From Polyodon spathula (Eukaryota; Chordata; Actinopteri; Acipenseriformes; Polyodontidae), in NCBI RefSeq assembly GCF_017654505.1, contig NC_054536.1, forward strand, positions 31,804,946 through 31,868,945: a DNA stretch of 64,000 nt, in the 5' to 3' direction. Position numbers and translations under genes: made by a program. Positions within the stretch are counted from its first letter, which is position 1. Each line of letters starts with the position of its first letter. The notes below the pieces were generated by a model. That model did not search any database. It worked only from the letters and a program-made list of their open reading frames with translations, and had not been told where the DNA came from. Shown piece after piece: positions 24,880 through 37,391 of the stretch.

Positions 24880-25192
24880 AACACTGTGTAACACAATTTT
24901 TGTTCCTGGGTAGTAAGTGTTATTTCCTAAATTGCTTATGCCTTATGCCTTATATAGAACATGGGTATTATTCCCCACAAACTTTGCTTTTGTGACCAGG
25001 ACAGTGATATTTCAAAATATCACTATTTCCAATGGGAAAATGGGCAAATGTGTGTCTTTTCGTTCACATAAAGTCAGAAAAAAACAACATATGAATCCAA
25101 ATGAACATGTATTTATACTAAAGTAATACAAAGATGACTACAAAAGATTTAGAAGTGAGTAGTTTTTCGAGATTTACAATTATACTGTATTT
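24880..25192 (+). repeat. Dispersed repeat D, copy 2
   Basis: Opposite-orientation match to 5971-6300, lacking the (AAAT)n expansion. It ends exactly where the second copy of the 164-bp duplicated segment begins. Confidence 0.75.
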
Positions 25193-25356
25193 ACAGAACT
25201 CTGTTGAACTGTTGTACTATTACTTTTCTTCTAATGTATTTGGTAACACCAGTTTTACCAGTAACTAATCACAATAAAACCCTGATTATTGGGCATTGTC
25301 TTGGAAGTTGACTGTGACTATCTCACCTTCCTGACGTGGTCAACTACCAGATTGTA
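25193..25356 (+). repeat. Duplicated 164-bp segment, copy 2
   Basis: Ungapped partner of 22783-22946. It differs at about nine positions, of which six are transitions. Confidence 0.85.
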
Positions 25357-26059
25357 GTTAAGATTAGATAATAAGATTTACATGCTGTTTATTTTTTAAT
25401 GAAACGTTGTCAATAATATATTTCCTTACAGCAATATTAATAAAATACTAAAAAGGGTTTAATCTGAAGGTCAGTGTGTCCTCCTATCCTACGACACAGA
25501 CAATTGCCTCTTTTATAGCTAGGAGCTTGAAAGCGAATGTCATAATAACCAAAGAGAAAATGGCTAGCAGTTTGTTGTGTAACCAACTACAGCAGTGTAC
25601 TTGTGAAATGAGTATTTATCCAGCTGAATGGACCCTGTCAAGGTGACCAATAAGGTTTTACAAACTGCAAAGTCAATATCACACAATTAGCCTCAATGAA
25701 TGAGGAACATCCCTGATAAATTGAAAATGTTGGAAACTCAGGGGAATGCCAAATGATGTATCACTGGACCTTTAAATACCCAATTAAAGATAATTAATTC
25801 ATTAATGTGTACAAAGGTTTAACTTAGCACTCTTAGTTATACATTTCTGCCAAACAAACTTAGGATCGTGAAGGACACAACTGCACAATAAAACATATAA
25901 CTCTGCTATATCTTTTATACATTTTATCAAATGATACAGAAGTAGAAAAAAAAAGGTTAATGTCAAACTAGCATAGATCAGCACATTAATCTCAGTAGGC
26001 AATAATGGTCAGGCAATGTATCAGCTTCAGTGTAAATGTTAACTACATGTGAAAGCTAG
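25357..26059. other. Unassigned AT-rich sequence
   Basis: Nothing recognised. Confidence 0.4.
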
Positions 26060-26279
26060 AATACATTAATTGTCTATAATTTGTCTTTTCTGTAAGAGCT
26101 AATTATATTCTTAATTCAGTAGCTATAGTGCAAAGATGCAAGCAGACTATTTGAGTAAACATGAGTCAGTAGCTAAATCAAGGTAAATTCAGTGAATTCT
26201 AATTAATAGGATATTACAAAAACATACTAAATTCTTTATTAATCTGTTGTTTAAAATATATGTCCTTTAATTAGAAGCA
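26060..26279. repeat. Old dispersed repeat shared with 49.0-49.3 kb
   Basis: Shares ordered blocks with 48980-49265: an ATTA(A/G)TAGGATATTA block, TGTTGTTTAA and CCTTAATTAGAA/CTTTAATTAGAA. The match is diverged and gapped, and the family is unknown. Confidence 0.45.
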
Positions 26280-26638
26280 CAGCAAAAAAAAATTAACAAA
26301 CAAAAGTAACATAAAATACAGAACAAAAAGGCATACAAGCCAAAATAAAGGTTTAAACAAACATAAAACTGTTCAGGCTGGGAGGAGCCTTCACTAAACT
26401 TTACAAAAATGTAGAAACAGTCACAAAGACACTCACCAAACCCCAACTTTATACACCACCCCAAAGAAAGGATTTCTTTCCCCTCATATTCCATGTGGCT
26501 GGAGCCTAATTAATCATTAATTATTCAATAAAGGCCCCAGCCACTTTCTCACATGTTTTGGCAGGGACAGGAAATGAACTCCATTCCTGCCAACCACCAC
26601 CAAAAACGCCATTTACAGGCAGGGCCTTGCCCAACCAC
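26280..26638 (-). mobile_element. Diverged LTR related to family A
   Basis: The layout follows family A. A-rich, AAAATAAAGG-containing sequence is followed by CAGGCTGGGAGGAGCCTTCACT, then a minus-strand TATA-like GTGTATAAAG (from 26448-26458), a GGCTGGAGCC block, and an end GGCAGGGCCTTGCCCAACCACA. The A-rich (left) end is not delimited and no flanking duplication was found. Confidence 0.5.
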
Positions 26639-26639
26639 A

Positions 26640-27600
26640 AACACCCATTAATTTCTTTAAGAAAGATCCAGCACCCCTTATACAGTTCAGTAGCCCACTA
26701 TGTTATTCTCTTCCTGTTCACTTATTAAACTTTTTGCAAATATACATTTGTTACATTCCACAAGTCTAGTTTCTGTAATTATCTATTATTTAGTTCAATT
26801 GGAGAAAAATACTTAATTCAGACTGCAGCTTTGTTGCGATTTGGCAAGGCGGGGTACCCCAGGCAGGTCAGTTCAATCCATTAATTAATCATTTAATTAC
26901 TACTTGTCCTTCTCTCAAGTGGCAGTCCTAGTTTATTAATTATTGAGAAGTTGACTGGATGTTGCTTAGAGCTGTCAGTTAAAATTGTTTCAGCAAGCTC
27001 TTTGTTCCTCTCATGGATGTTCTTAGCAGCAGGTAGTTCCAGTTGTTCATGCCTGCTATTCTCTTTTCCTAACTGACTAAGACCCCATTCACACTTGTGA
27101 TTCTCAGGGCTTCCTTTTCTCATATGCGAACAAAAAGAAAAACCAGCCCAGGGCTAGACTTAAGCCACCTCTTCTATGTGCAATCCAGGACCAGGGCCGG
27201 CCTTTACATACATATGAACGCAAAGCAGACTTAGGGCCGCCTTTTCGTGTCACCCTACCAATTTGATTATATAGCTCAGTAGACGCTTCCATACTCCCAC
27301 ATGCGCGAGAGGTAACTAGAAAGGTGAATGCTCTGCTAGCCAAGATGGCAGTTGATCAATATTGAATAGAAAGCTTATTGTGTAGCAGTGGTTCCAAGTA
27401 ATCTCTCTGCACTCTGTCATTGTCGCTGCAAGCCTACCAAAAGCTACAGATTGCCCAGCCACCTTCTTAAAAAAGAATTGTGTATATGGAACTCTTTTTT
27501 TACGGGTAACCACAAAATCACAGTCTCTTACTCTTCAGTTTTTTTTTTTCAGCCTATTTCTGCATCCCTTCCAGAACAGAGAATAACACAAGAAAAGTTC
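26640..27600. other. Unassigned sequence
   Basis: Nothing recognised with confidence. Confidence 0.4.
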
Positions 27601-27606
27601 TGAATA

Positions 27607-27930
27607 TTAGGAAGCCATTCGATCCGATTCCAGTGATCCCTGTATCAACAACATAGATAGGTAACACATTCCATACCCGCACCACTCTCTATGTGAAGAA
27701 GTGTCTCCTGACCTGAGTCTGTCTCCTCTTTGTCCCCAGGTTCTGGTCTCTATTTGAATTTTAAAATAGTGGCCAGAGTATACTTTGTTGACTTCTTTTA
27801 GGATTGTAAAAACTTTGATCAAGTCTTCCAATAAACATTTCTATTTTTAAGGATAAATAGCCTAGCCTCTTAAATCATACTCTTTAACAGTGGGACTAGG
27901 GTAGCTGCTCGTCTATGAACCTAGTCCAAA
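27607..27930. repeat. Dispersed repeat (possibly a CR1-like LINE 3' region), copy 1
   Basis: Shares CCATTC, CTCTATGTGAAGAAGTGTCTCCT and TTGATCAAGTC-type blocks with 48410-48765. Repeats with this GGCCATTCAGCCCATC...TGTGAAAAAGTGCCTCCT style are widespread in fishes and sharks; the CR1-like assignment is from memory and uncertain. Confidence 0.5.
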
Positions 27931-28000
27931 ACAATAATATCCTTTGTGTGGTGTGGAAAACAAAAATGAACTGAGAACATGTGGAAAACCCATACCTCAT

Positions 28001-28202
28001 TGTGGCAGGCTGGCGAGTGGAGAGAGGCCCAGAGACAGACTGCAGTTCAAAAAGATATACTTTTATTATAAATAAACACAAAAATAAAAGGGCACAAGGG
28101 CCAAAACAAAGGGATTTAAACACAAAAAGAAAGACAAAAAGCAAAACTTACAAAATTAAGGTTCCCAGGCTGGGCGATGCCTTCACTGGATTCAAAAAAT
28201 TC

Positions 28203-28289
<87 letters not shown>

Positions 28290-28495
28290 CCTGATTCCTC
28301 AGCTCCCTCCTCCCAAATGAGGAAGCAGAGGCCTCCTTTTATGTCAGGTGGCTGGGCGCTGATTGATCGTTAATGAAGTTAATCATTTAATCAACTAATC
28401 AACCCCAGCCACCTGAGCATAATAAACCCAGGCAGGTAGGGGAAATTAACCCCATCCCTGCCAATTTCTAAACGGCAGAGCTTTGCTCTGCCACA
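28001..28495 (-). mobile_element. Solo LTR, family A, copy 1
   Basis: Bounded by TGTGGCAGGCTGG and CTCTGCCACA, with an 8-bp terminal inverted repeat TGTGGCAG/CTGCCACA. Flanks CTCAT (27996-28000) and CTAAT (28496-28500) match 4/5. It closely matches the copies at 52840-53257 and 53386-53798. A (CAA)n array has expanded inside it, and the minus-strand TATA box is altered (CATAAAAGG). On the minus strand AATAAAA marks a likely polyadenylation signal. Confidence 0.85.
28202..28291. repeat. (CAA)n microsatellite within LTR A
   Basis: About 29 CAA units, absent from the other family A copies, so it expanded after insertion. Confidence 0.95.
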
Positions 28496-28500
28496 CTAAT

Positions 28501-30375
28501 ATTTAAAACCTTATTTAATTGGGACAATTTGTATAATCATCTACACAGAGCACAACATGAACTTTGGTCTGATATTATGATCCAAATTTATCAAGACCTT
28601 TGACAAGTTTTATTTAAGAACTCAGTGCGAGCAATGTGAACAGTTTCTCCTTTTAATTTATCAGATTTACTTTTTTCCCCAAAAGATAGAAAACACCTCC
28701 TGAACTGCAGAAGGACCCCATCAGGCAGCCAGATGGAGCAGAAAGGGCAAATGTAACACACACGACCTAAGTTTAAGGTGCATATAGCAAAAACTGCAGT
28801 AAAAACGACAGGCAGCTAGAAGCGAATAATAATTAATACAATTAGTACAATATTGTTTACATGTTTTAAAATCTATGGAATACAACCTGAAATTGAAGTT
28901 TAAGGTCTCTGATGCAGAGTTCAGGTAATGGATCAAGGACAAGGTTTCGGTGGGGATTTTGCCATGTGGAGGAACCCTCAGTAGCAGAGACGATGTAGTT
29001 TCTACGGCGATGTCCTTGAATGGGGAGAAGCATCCGGAGTGCAGAGTGTTGACAGAACTCCAGGACTCCTTTGTGAAGGGTCGTTTGGAATATGGTTAGA
29101 GCAGATCTTAGATGTCCTGCAGCGACATTTGTATCCTGAATGTTTGAGCAGATCCTTGAATGTCCCGCAGCATCATTTCCAAATTAGAAGAGATTTTCTG
29201 TTGGATCTGTTGAGACGGTTTGTTGATCTGGCGGATTGGCATGTGTGTGTGAGTGAAAGAACATGCAGTTTATCAGGGGTTAGAAGCAATACATTAGAGA
29301 AGCAAGTATAATAGATTCTAAGGAGACGAGCAGCTTTTGTAAAAACGTATAGAGATGGCTCTTTATAACTTAACTGAAGTAATTCCCTTGTGATAAGTTA
29401 GTCTAGCTTGTGGTTAGAAAAATAATGAGAATGGCGAAATTGAATCTCCCTGGCAAATTACTGTTTGAATTGTTCTTGAACAATTAGCTGTGTGACATTT
29501 AGAGAAATCAGAAAAACAAATCCTGAGGGGATCTTGAATTGTGTTAGCTGCAGTCGGTGGTATAGTGCTGAACTTTGAGCTGTACCAGGGGATAGACAAC
29601 CTGCTTGCAATGTTAGGGAATACTACAGGAGACCAAAAAAAAAAAAAAAATCTAATCCAAGGACAAGCTGTTGTAACACATTTAAAATGGAAAAGGGCAC
29701 TTTGTGTACTTTGACAGATTCTTCACGTCTCTGAAGCTCGCTGTCTTTTTGTTGCAGAAGGGGCTGCTCTGTATTGGAACCTAATTTTGACACATAGTAT
29801 TGTGTGGTAACATATTTTGTAATTACTGTTGTTACATAGATGGTTGTGTATTTACAATGTAATTACTGTGTAACCAAACATTAAGTTACACTTTGATTAC
29901 AGCGTAGTTAGACACTAAATGTAAAGTTTTCTTAAATGCATGCATTAAGGACATTAATATAAAGTAAGTTTGTTTAAAATGTAAACTTTAATTCTGAAAG
30001 GAATTGAGATCCACAGGTAATAGAGTACTGGCAGTTTGCATTTTCTGAAAGCCTCAGATCTAACAAGAAAGCCATTGTGCCATTAGCAGATGCCTTTGTC
30101 ACAATGAAATGCCTCAGAGAAAAACATTCTATTGATCCCAAACCAGGTGCAACTGCTCTGTAAATTTAATCCAGGTGAGGACTTGTCAATGCCACAAAAC
30201 ATTACACCAGGGACAATCTTTAACATGTTTTGTCAAATCGATTTTAAAACTTTTTTCTCTTTCTGGGGGCTACTCATTTGCTACATGCCACTTTCTGTTC
30301 AAAAGTTTCAACTATTGTGTTTGTTGATAATGCAAACATGCCTGTGTTTAGCCTCTCTGCATAGATTAAAGTAGA
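28501..30375. other. Unassigned sequence
   Basis: 29100-29190 contains two imperfect copies of a short (GCAGATC.TT.GATGTCC.GCAGC) motif. 29635-29650 is an A run. Nothing else was recognised. Confidence 0.4.
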
Positions 30376-30378
30376 CAG

Positions 30379-30404
30379 ACCCCCACCCCCCCCCCACCAC
30401 CCCA
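30379..30404 (-). other. Potential G-quadruplex sequence
   Basis: C-rich on the plus strand, so the minus strand has four or more G runs of at least four separated by one to three bases. This fits a G4-forming pattern. Confidence 0.5.
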
Positions 30405-32319
30405 CACACACTCCACAACGTACATTTTAAAACCAATGAGATGTATTTTATTTCCAGCAAAATTGTCCTAGTTTTGCCAGAAAGTATTTGATCTAGTGTG
30501 CACATTACTCATTGTCTCATTTTTCAACATGCTATCCAGTGCGTTTAGTTAATGTTACCTTAAGCTGTTTAATACAGTATTTTCAGTGGAGGAGACTTTG
30601 TCTCATTGATTTAGTTTTCACGTGTGCTGCCACTCTAAAGGATGAGAGTGCTTGTTGAGACGTTGGCTGCCCCTAGACTGTCTGCGACAGGTTCACTGTA
30701 TTCTCGTTCAACATTGGCGACTTGTCTGGTATTTCATCTCCAGAGCAAATAACATATCAGAACACAAAGCTTTGGACTAGCTCAATGAAGGATAGAATTT
30801 GGGGCCTGGGTGCCTGTTGTGGAGGTCCCAGGTTTATTCCCTGCTCCTCAGTCTCCCACACATTCTAAACTGGTTTTCTGTCATGATTTTGTGTTTAAAC
30901 TCACACTTACCAGATACCAGTGTCTACCACAGAGGACTGGCTTGTTCTTCCTGGACGTATGCAAATACACTTTAAATAGCATCTCAAAATTGTCTAGTTT
31001 TGCTTTATAACTGGTAACAGACAGCGTAATTTTCATAATGGACATATTAAGAACTAGAGTGCAACAGGGATATTGCAATGGGACACATTTAACCATTTGC
31101 TTATGGACAGAAAATTATATGCTCTGTCTCTAAAAATGCAGTTGCTTGGCAATATTTTACTTGCTCAGTAATGGTAGGTCCTACCCCCTAATAACATATA
31201 TCTTTAAAAAGCCCACAAATTGCACTTTCTATCTATATTATTTGTTTTTTATTTGCTATGTGCAAAAATTAAATAAATGGTTGTTAATCTCAGAAAATCT
31301 AATGAAAAATGCCATTTTACCCCCATTTCACAGTTACACTGAAAAAAACTCGAGGGTATGAACTCTGCACAATTTTATAAAAAAAAAATCAGAATTTAAA
31401 TATCTTCTAAGTTTTTGCTACACAAACTTGGAGCTTCAGCAAACAATTGAATCAAAAAATATTTAGAACAAATTTTGTTGTTTAATGTTTGTTACCTATG
31501 TTATTTCTGTATGTTTTTTCAAAAAGTGTAATATTTAAAAAATACATGAAAACTAGGAAACCTAACAATATAACATTATTACTTGATTTATTTTCAAATA
31601 AAATGAACACAAATATTCAAATAAAAAACATTCCAATTTTTATTGTTTTTTCCAGAAAAATAGACTTTAATAATTTTTTAATTAAAAATGTTGCTTTCAA
31701 TGAATAACGTGAACAACAAATATGAGCACGTAAACACACACCCAAGCTACCAACTAAAATAAAAACACAGCCCTGCACTATAAATCCTAATGCAAAAAAA
31801 AAAAAAAGAAAGAAACTGCTGCCATGCGAGAGGGAAAAAATGCTGCATGTAAAAAAATGGTATAGCTGCAATTTAAAAAAAATGATGCGTGTTAGCTGCA
31901 GGACAATCCCTCTGTAGTTTTACTTAGTTCTTTGTCAATAATATCTTATTCTGCTGGATCCTTACCCCCAGCATATTCAAAAAACAATTCTTCGACATTT
32001 TCATAACATTGGATCTTCTTTCTTCAGGCAAATCGCTCCTCAGTACCAGTTCTCCATTTCAACACTATTGACTCTCTTCACTCTCCACACACCACACATG
32101 TTCAAATGATGTCAGATACTTTCTGCATTTTTATTGGTGTATACTCAATGAAAAGCCTCCATCACAACAATCTTGTGATGTGATAGGTAGTTGGAGATCA
32201 TGAATAATTAAAAAAAAAGCTTGTCTCATTAAATAAGTTGTCAATCATCTGTGTTTCTGTATCAATCTAATTCAATCTAAATCATAGCGTGCCTTAAGCA
32301 AAGGGTTAAAATGTATTGG
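30405..32319. other. Unassigned AT-rich sequence
   Basis: No gene or repeat recognised. 31794-31807 is an A run. Confidence 0.4.
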
Positions 32320-32790
32320 TGTCACGGATAGGCTTGGTGGTGATGCCAGACCAGGAAATAGACAGACACACTACTGCGAGTTGAAGCGCTAATGTGTGTT
32401 TTACAAAGTTTAAACAACAAAACACTGATACCAAAAACAAACGGCACTGTGGCCAAAACAGACAGACACTAAACAGAGAAAAACAAACACTGAACAAATA
32501 AGTATCGTGCTGGTCCAAATCCAACACGAGCAACAATTGTTTATATTCTTGTAAGTTTCTTATGTTCCTCCTCTAAACAACCCAACCCAGACTGAAAGAT
32601 TCCTGCCCCTTTTATGCAGCTGTGCCTGAGCTTGTTTGCTTGTCAATTATTCAGTCGGGCTCAGGCACATTCTGTACATGAAATGATTTTGTAGGGAAGC
32701 ACAATTGCTCAAATAAACATTTAAATCATAATACAACAATAGATAATACAAACACAAAATACACACTGGCGTGGGGTGTACCCCATCACA
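32320..32790 (-). mobile_element. Solo LTR, family C, copy 2
   Basis: 471 bp with TGTCACGG and CCCCATCACA ends (TG..CA). Flanks ATTGG (32315-32319) and TTTGG (32791-32795) match 4/5. On the minus strand GCATAAAAGGGGC is a TATA-like box. GGACCAGCACGATACTTAT downstream of it (32501-32516 region) is conserved in the 62.7-kb copy. No internal sequence adjoins. Confidence 0.75.
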
Positions 32791-32795
32791 TTTGG

Positions 32796-34726
32796 TTACA
32801 ATTTAAAATAACAAAGTGACTTAGTGACCTTTTAAAAAAAATATTTTCAATATATTACTTTTGTCCCATTTGAAAATCACACTGTAAATATATTTTATGT
32901 TAAGAAAATACATAATTTGTGAATATCGTTATGCTCATTTCATAGAACATACTGTTTTTTATGTTATGTTATTAATTTTGCCTGTTGTTGGAAATAAAAA
33001 AAAAAATAAAAAAAAACTTTCATTTAACCTTCAGGCAGAATCTCTTGGCCCTGTTTCTTTCTACAGACCCAGTCTTTTTAATAACCCCTGCAAATGTGAA
33101 TAGAATAACTAAAGTGACCAGATTTTGAAGTCCTTAAACTGGGACAGTATGAAATATAGTGAATAACTTTCAACTTTCATGCTGCGGGGAAGCTCTAGGG
33201 TTTTTATTTTCACTTTGGCAATGTTTGACCTAATATCGTATTGAAAGTGAATGCAGACCCGTGGTGATATTCAAAGCGGAATCTTGTATGTTCAAAAACT
33301 TTTTTTGTGAATACATGATCTTACTGTGTTTGTAATTTCATTTCTACACAACAAGTCTAGTTATTACTTTACATAGAATCAATTCAATAATTTCAAATTC
33401 CAAGATTCTATATTATTGCTGATTACTGCTACAAATCTAGTCCCTTTTCGCCTAAGAAACTGCTTCTTCTCTCTTTGATTTCCACTTTCCATCTCACTCT
33501 GTCTCTGTGCTATCCTCCAGTGTCTAATCTGCAAACCAGGCCCTTCCTGTATGAAAACATTACATATCTCAAAATTTATATTTATTAAATGGTTACTTCA
33601 TAAAATCTATTTTTTTTTCAAAATATTTAAATTCTTACCATTTAATATAAGATTTGATATTTGCTCTGTATATATATTTTTCAGCCACTTTCTACTATTA
33701 TACTATTACTATAAAGGTGATGACATGTGTTAAATATTACATCCTTTGACTGTGTGCAATAAGTGAAGCCCACTAATCAGCTTTTCTGAGTTTTGTTTAG
33801 AATCTGTCCTGGTTGCAGACACAGGAATTTCCCTCTTAAGTAGTTATTACTTATGGTAAATACTAATGTAGGCAAACTCCATACTTGTCAACGAATAGTA
33901 TTTCCAAATTCCCCCTTTGGCATGTAAACTGATGGGCATCACTTAAAATGGCAAGGAACCTGTTAGAAACTTATTAATTGCATGATGACATTTCCTGGCT
34001 ATTCAATTTTCGGTACCAATCAACGATCATGAAAGTGTCTTCTGACAATCTAAATTAACATTTTACGAAGGCTAATTTCTCTGCTGATCTTGGCTGGTTT
34101 ATTTTTTTGAGTCATCAGTATAGGCTGAGACATGGATCAAAGTGTAATAAGATTAAATCGTATTCCTTTTCTGATCAAATTAAATGTTGTCACCTCTTTA
34201 CTGACGAAAGGAATACTATATTCCTTTATTATAAACATTAAGCATTAGCCTATGTAAAATGCGCAGAGAAGTGTTCAGATTGGCAGGTGATGCTTTTTCA
34301 TTATCATTGACTACTGAAAAACGTATAATTGATTGGCATTGAAAAACTGCATAGACAAGGCAGGAAATGTCATCATACAATTAACACGTTTTTAACATGT
34401 TCTTTTCTGTCTTGTAGTAATTGAGTAATTTAGTATTTGAGCACTGACATTTGCCTCTTTTGGTGAAGGAAAAACTTGTTTTTATCAATTTGTTGTTTTT
34501 CTTCTATTAAACTAATAGCAGTGATAAAGTACAATGCTTTATGTAGATATCACACATATGCAACAGATAGCATTAATCAAAAATACTAAAGAACTCCATT
34601 GCCTATTTTTTTCTTAAACTTTGAAGTATAAAATATACTTCTTCTATAATGCATTTACACAGCAATAAAAATAAGGAGTCACCAAATTAAAGAGATTTAT
34701 CCTGCCTCTAAGACAGCTTATTTATA
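32796..34726. other. Unassigned AT-rich sequence
   Basis: Nothing recognised. Confidence 0.4.
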
Positions 34727-34895
34727 TTATATAAATGCTATCATGTATTATGCTGCTATCATGTATTATGCACTTTCCACTGTATTGAATGTATTATGCA
34801 TTTCTCTGTATTTGAAGTATTATGGATTTTCTTGTAAAGCACTTTGTGATTGTGGTCCATTATGAAAGGCGCTATAAAATAAAGATTAATTGATT
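34727..34895 (+). mobile_element. L2-type LINE (or L2-mobilised SINE) 3' tail
   Basis: Contains TTGTAAAGCACTTTGTGATT and GAAAGGCGCTATAAAATAAAG, the conserved 3' terminus of many fish L2 elements, preceded by TATTATGCA-type short repeats. No coding part remains. Confidence 0.7.
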
Positions 34896-36600
34896 TATAT
34901 GTATTTTTAAAGAAGGTCAAATGAAATGAGGATGTGATTTTTTTTTTGTAGTTATTTTAAACTATTTGTATCATATACATTCATCTAAATGTAAATCATT
35001 TTCTCAATAAATTTAATCTGTACCTGGAGACCTGAAACTATTGTATTTCCTTATTGCTAAAACAAACATAAAATGTATGCTTAAAGAAATAAAAAAAATA
35101 CTGAATCTTTTAAAATATTTTGACAACATTTGTGAAAATAACTAGTTCATAAAATTATTTTATATTATTCACTAACATACGTTTCTTAGAGGGTAAGCTA
35201 CCTGTGGTGAACCAAAAGTGAATATAGACTTACTTCAATAGAAATTATGTTATGATGGGCTATTTTGATGCACAAAAAAGTGTTCAAACCATGACAAGCT
35301 TTGGTGCACTGTGTTGTAAACTCAATTTGACATGACTGCGTTGATTTCCGCAACTGTCGCCTATGGCTACAAACGAAGTAAAGTCACTTGCACGCAGATA
35401 TACAAATATCACAGATGAAGAGAATAATTTGAACACATGAGCTATTATTGTTAGACTGTGGGGTATGGTGCTGCTACCCCTTACCTAGCATAGATAGGAT
35501 GCATCTAGAATAAAGAGGATATAAATAATTTAAAAGTTCAGTTAGTATTGTACTGAAACAAACACAGGCTTCTCTTTCTTTTCTTGACCAACAAACTCAG
35601 TGCGACCTTGAAGTTTTCTTTTTGCTTACAATAACAAACTTGCCCTCTCTCTTTTTTGGCAAGATGCCCAGAAAGCAAAAAAGAAAACAGAAAAGAAAAA
35701 CGAATTTTAAAACAAAAAGGTATTCATTGTACTGTTATCCCTTTCTTATACTGTTCCCACTCCAAATTTCTTTACAGAAGCAGTCAGTTTTATCTGATTA
35801 ATGTGATACCACCTGTATTCTGTGGCTTCTTGATCAAGTGTACCGACGGACTAGCCCTGTCTACTAAGCATAAAGTTCCCAGTCAAGCTGGCCTAAAGGA
35901 ATGATCCTGTGGTCCAAAATCTTTGACGATTACCTACAGCATATTGGTTTCAAAATATTTTGTTGTTGTTGCACCCTGCCTGTGTTATTTGCTATATATG
36001 GTTTACCTCGTCTTTATGTTCCTTAAGTTGCCCAACCCAATTTTCTAGGGCAGCACAATGATTTCCATTACATGCGAATAGGTGTAAAAAGTTCATGCTG
36101 ATATTGGACTCAGCTCTCGCCAAGATAAGCACCAATTCAGGCATAGCTTCTTTTACTGTAAACTAGTACAATCCATCTGCGTTTCCTTCCATCTGATGAT
36201 GTAGCTGTCCTCCTGCCTTGTGTTGATGGCTTAAGTATAATGTTGGCTACATGGATTAGCTTATTTTGCCTCCCTGGTGCATCAGCACACACAATGGCTG
36301 CAATGCTGGCTCCTGGGATCAACCACTGTCCGGCCTCCCTAGCACAACAACATGACAAACTTCTGGACTGAGCTGAGTAGGGTACTTCTCTGGGGTCTTC
36401 AAGTGAACACCTTTAATCCTTGGTATTTTGTCGACTAGCCCACAACACCTTATGAGGGTTCGACAGTGATTCTGGCATCCCAGCAATCACCCCTCTCCAT
36501 CCCCCACTCAGCTAAGCCTAGCTAATTTACCTTCCTTTACATTGAGATTGGTTGCTTTCTACGATGCTTGAGGTCCCCAACCAGAATCTTTTTGTCTCTT
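34896..36600. other. Unassigned AT-rich sequence
   Basis: Nothing recognised. The minus-strand frame at 36137-36358 has no known motif. Confidence 0.4.
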
Positions 36601-36609
36601 TTTATAATT

Positions 36610-36905
36610 TAGTAGTCACCAATTGATTTTACCCCTTTTTCTCCCAATTTGAAATATCCAATCCTATTTTTAGGCTCAGCTCACTGCTACTTCCACTGCA
36701 CTGACTCAGGAGCGGCGAAGAAGAACACAAGCTGTTGTTCCGAAGTGTGTGCCATCAGCCGACTGCTTCTTTTCACTCTGCAGGCCTGCCATGCAGCCAA
36801 CCCAGACTACAGTGTTGGAGGACAACTCAGTTCTGGGCAGCTTACAGGCAATCCCGCAGGCGCCCGGCTAGTCCACAGGGGTCTTGCACTCCACGCGAAG
36901 CACCT
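36610..36905 (-). mobile_element. SINE fragment lacking its tRNA head
   Basis: The low-coordinate end carries the tail block shared with the 10.0 and 16.6-kb SINEs (CAATTGATTTTACCCC, TCTCCCAATTTGAAATATCC). 36765-36860 matches 62150-62245 (CTTCTTTTCACTCTGCAGGC, CTGGGCAGCTTACAGGCAA). The expected head is absent; LINE sequence takes its place. Confidence 0.5.
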
Positions 36906-36924
36906 TTACTGTATGTGTCACTCA

Positions 36925-37230
36925 GGAGCCTCATGCGCCGCAACTTTTCACCACTGAATCCAATATCTCTGAGAAACCGGGTTGTGGAGTGTGCCACAAA
37001 TCCTCGACAACCCAGCTCCACTGGGTAAACCTGGACTCCGCTTCAGCAGCCAGTTGAGCGTACCAAAGTTTCTTCCTTTCATACGTCTCATCCAATAGAG
37101 GTGAGTCATTTGGTAATGTTCTGGTACCTAGGGTGCACATTATTCTATCTGTCATTGCTTCATATGGAAATCTGGTGTTGCTCTAATAGCCATTAAACAC
37201 AGGTGCAAAATTTCAGTCCACTTTGACTCG
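36925..37230 (-). pseudogene. C-terminal fragment of a non-LTR reverse transcriptase protein
   Basis: In one minus-strand frame the sequence reads CRGFVAHSTTRFLRDIGFSG followed by EKLRR. This is a conserved C-terminal block I recognise from fish LINE-type polyproteins. The upstream part (TLGTRTLPNDSPLLDETYER, ESRFTQWSWV) is in another frame, so at least one frameshift separates them. The polymerase core is missing. Confidence 0.5.
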
Positions 37231-37391
37231 TGGTCTGAGTGACATACGTTAGACAGGGGAAAAAAGTTAATGTTTCTCAGTAGCACACTATGACTGGGTA
37301 GCCATGTGGTGACGTCAGGCCAGATGCAGGAACAACAACAAAGAGACGCTGCAGGTATGGTGCAATGGCGCTTGCGCTCTTTTATTTTTTA

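Noticed and set aside
27981..28373. A 130-codon frame with a long polyglutamine tract
   Set aside because: It is the (CAA)n microsatellite read through a solo LTR; it has no independent coding evidence.
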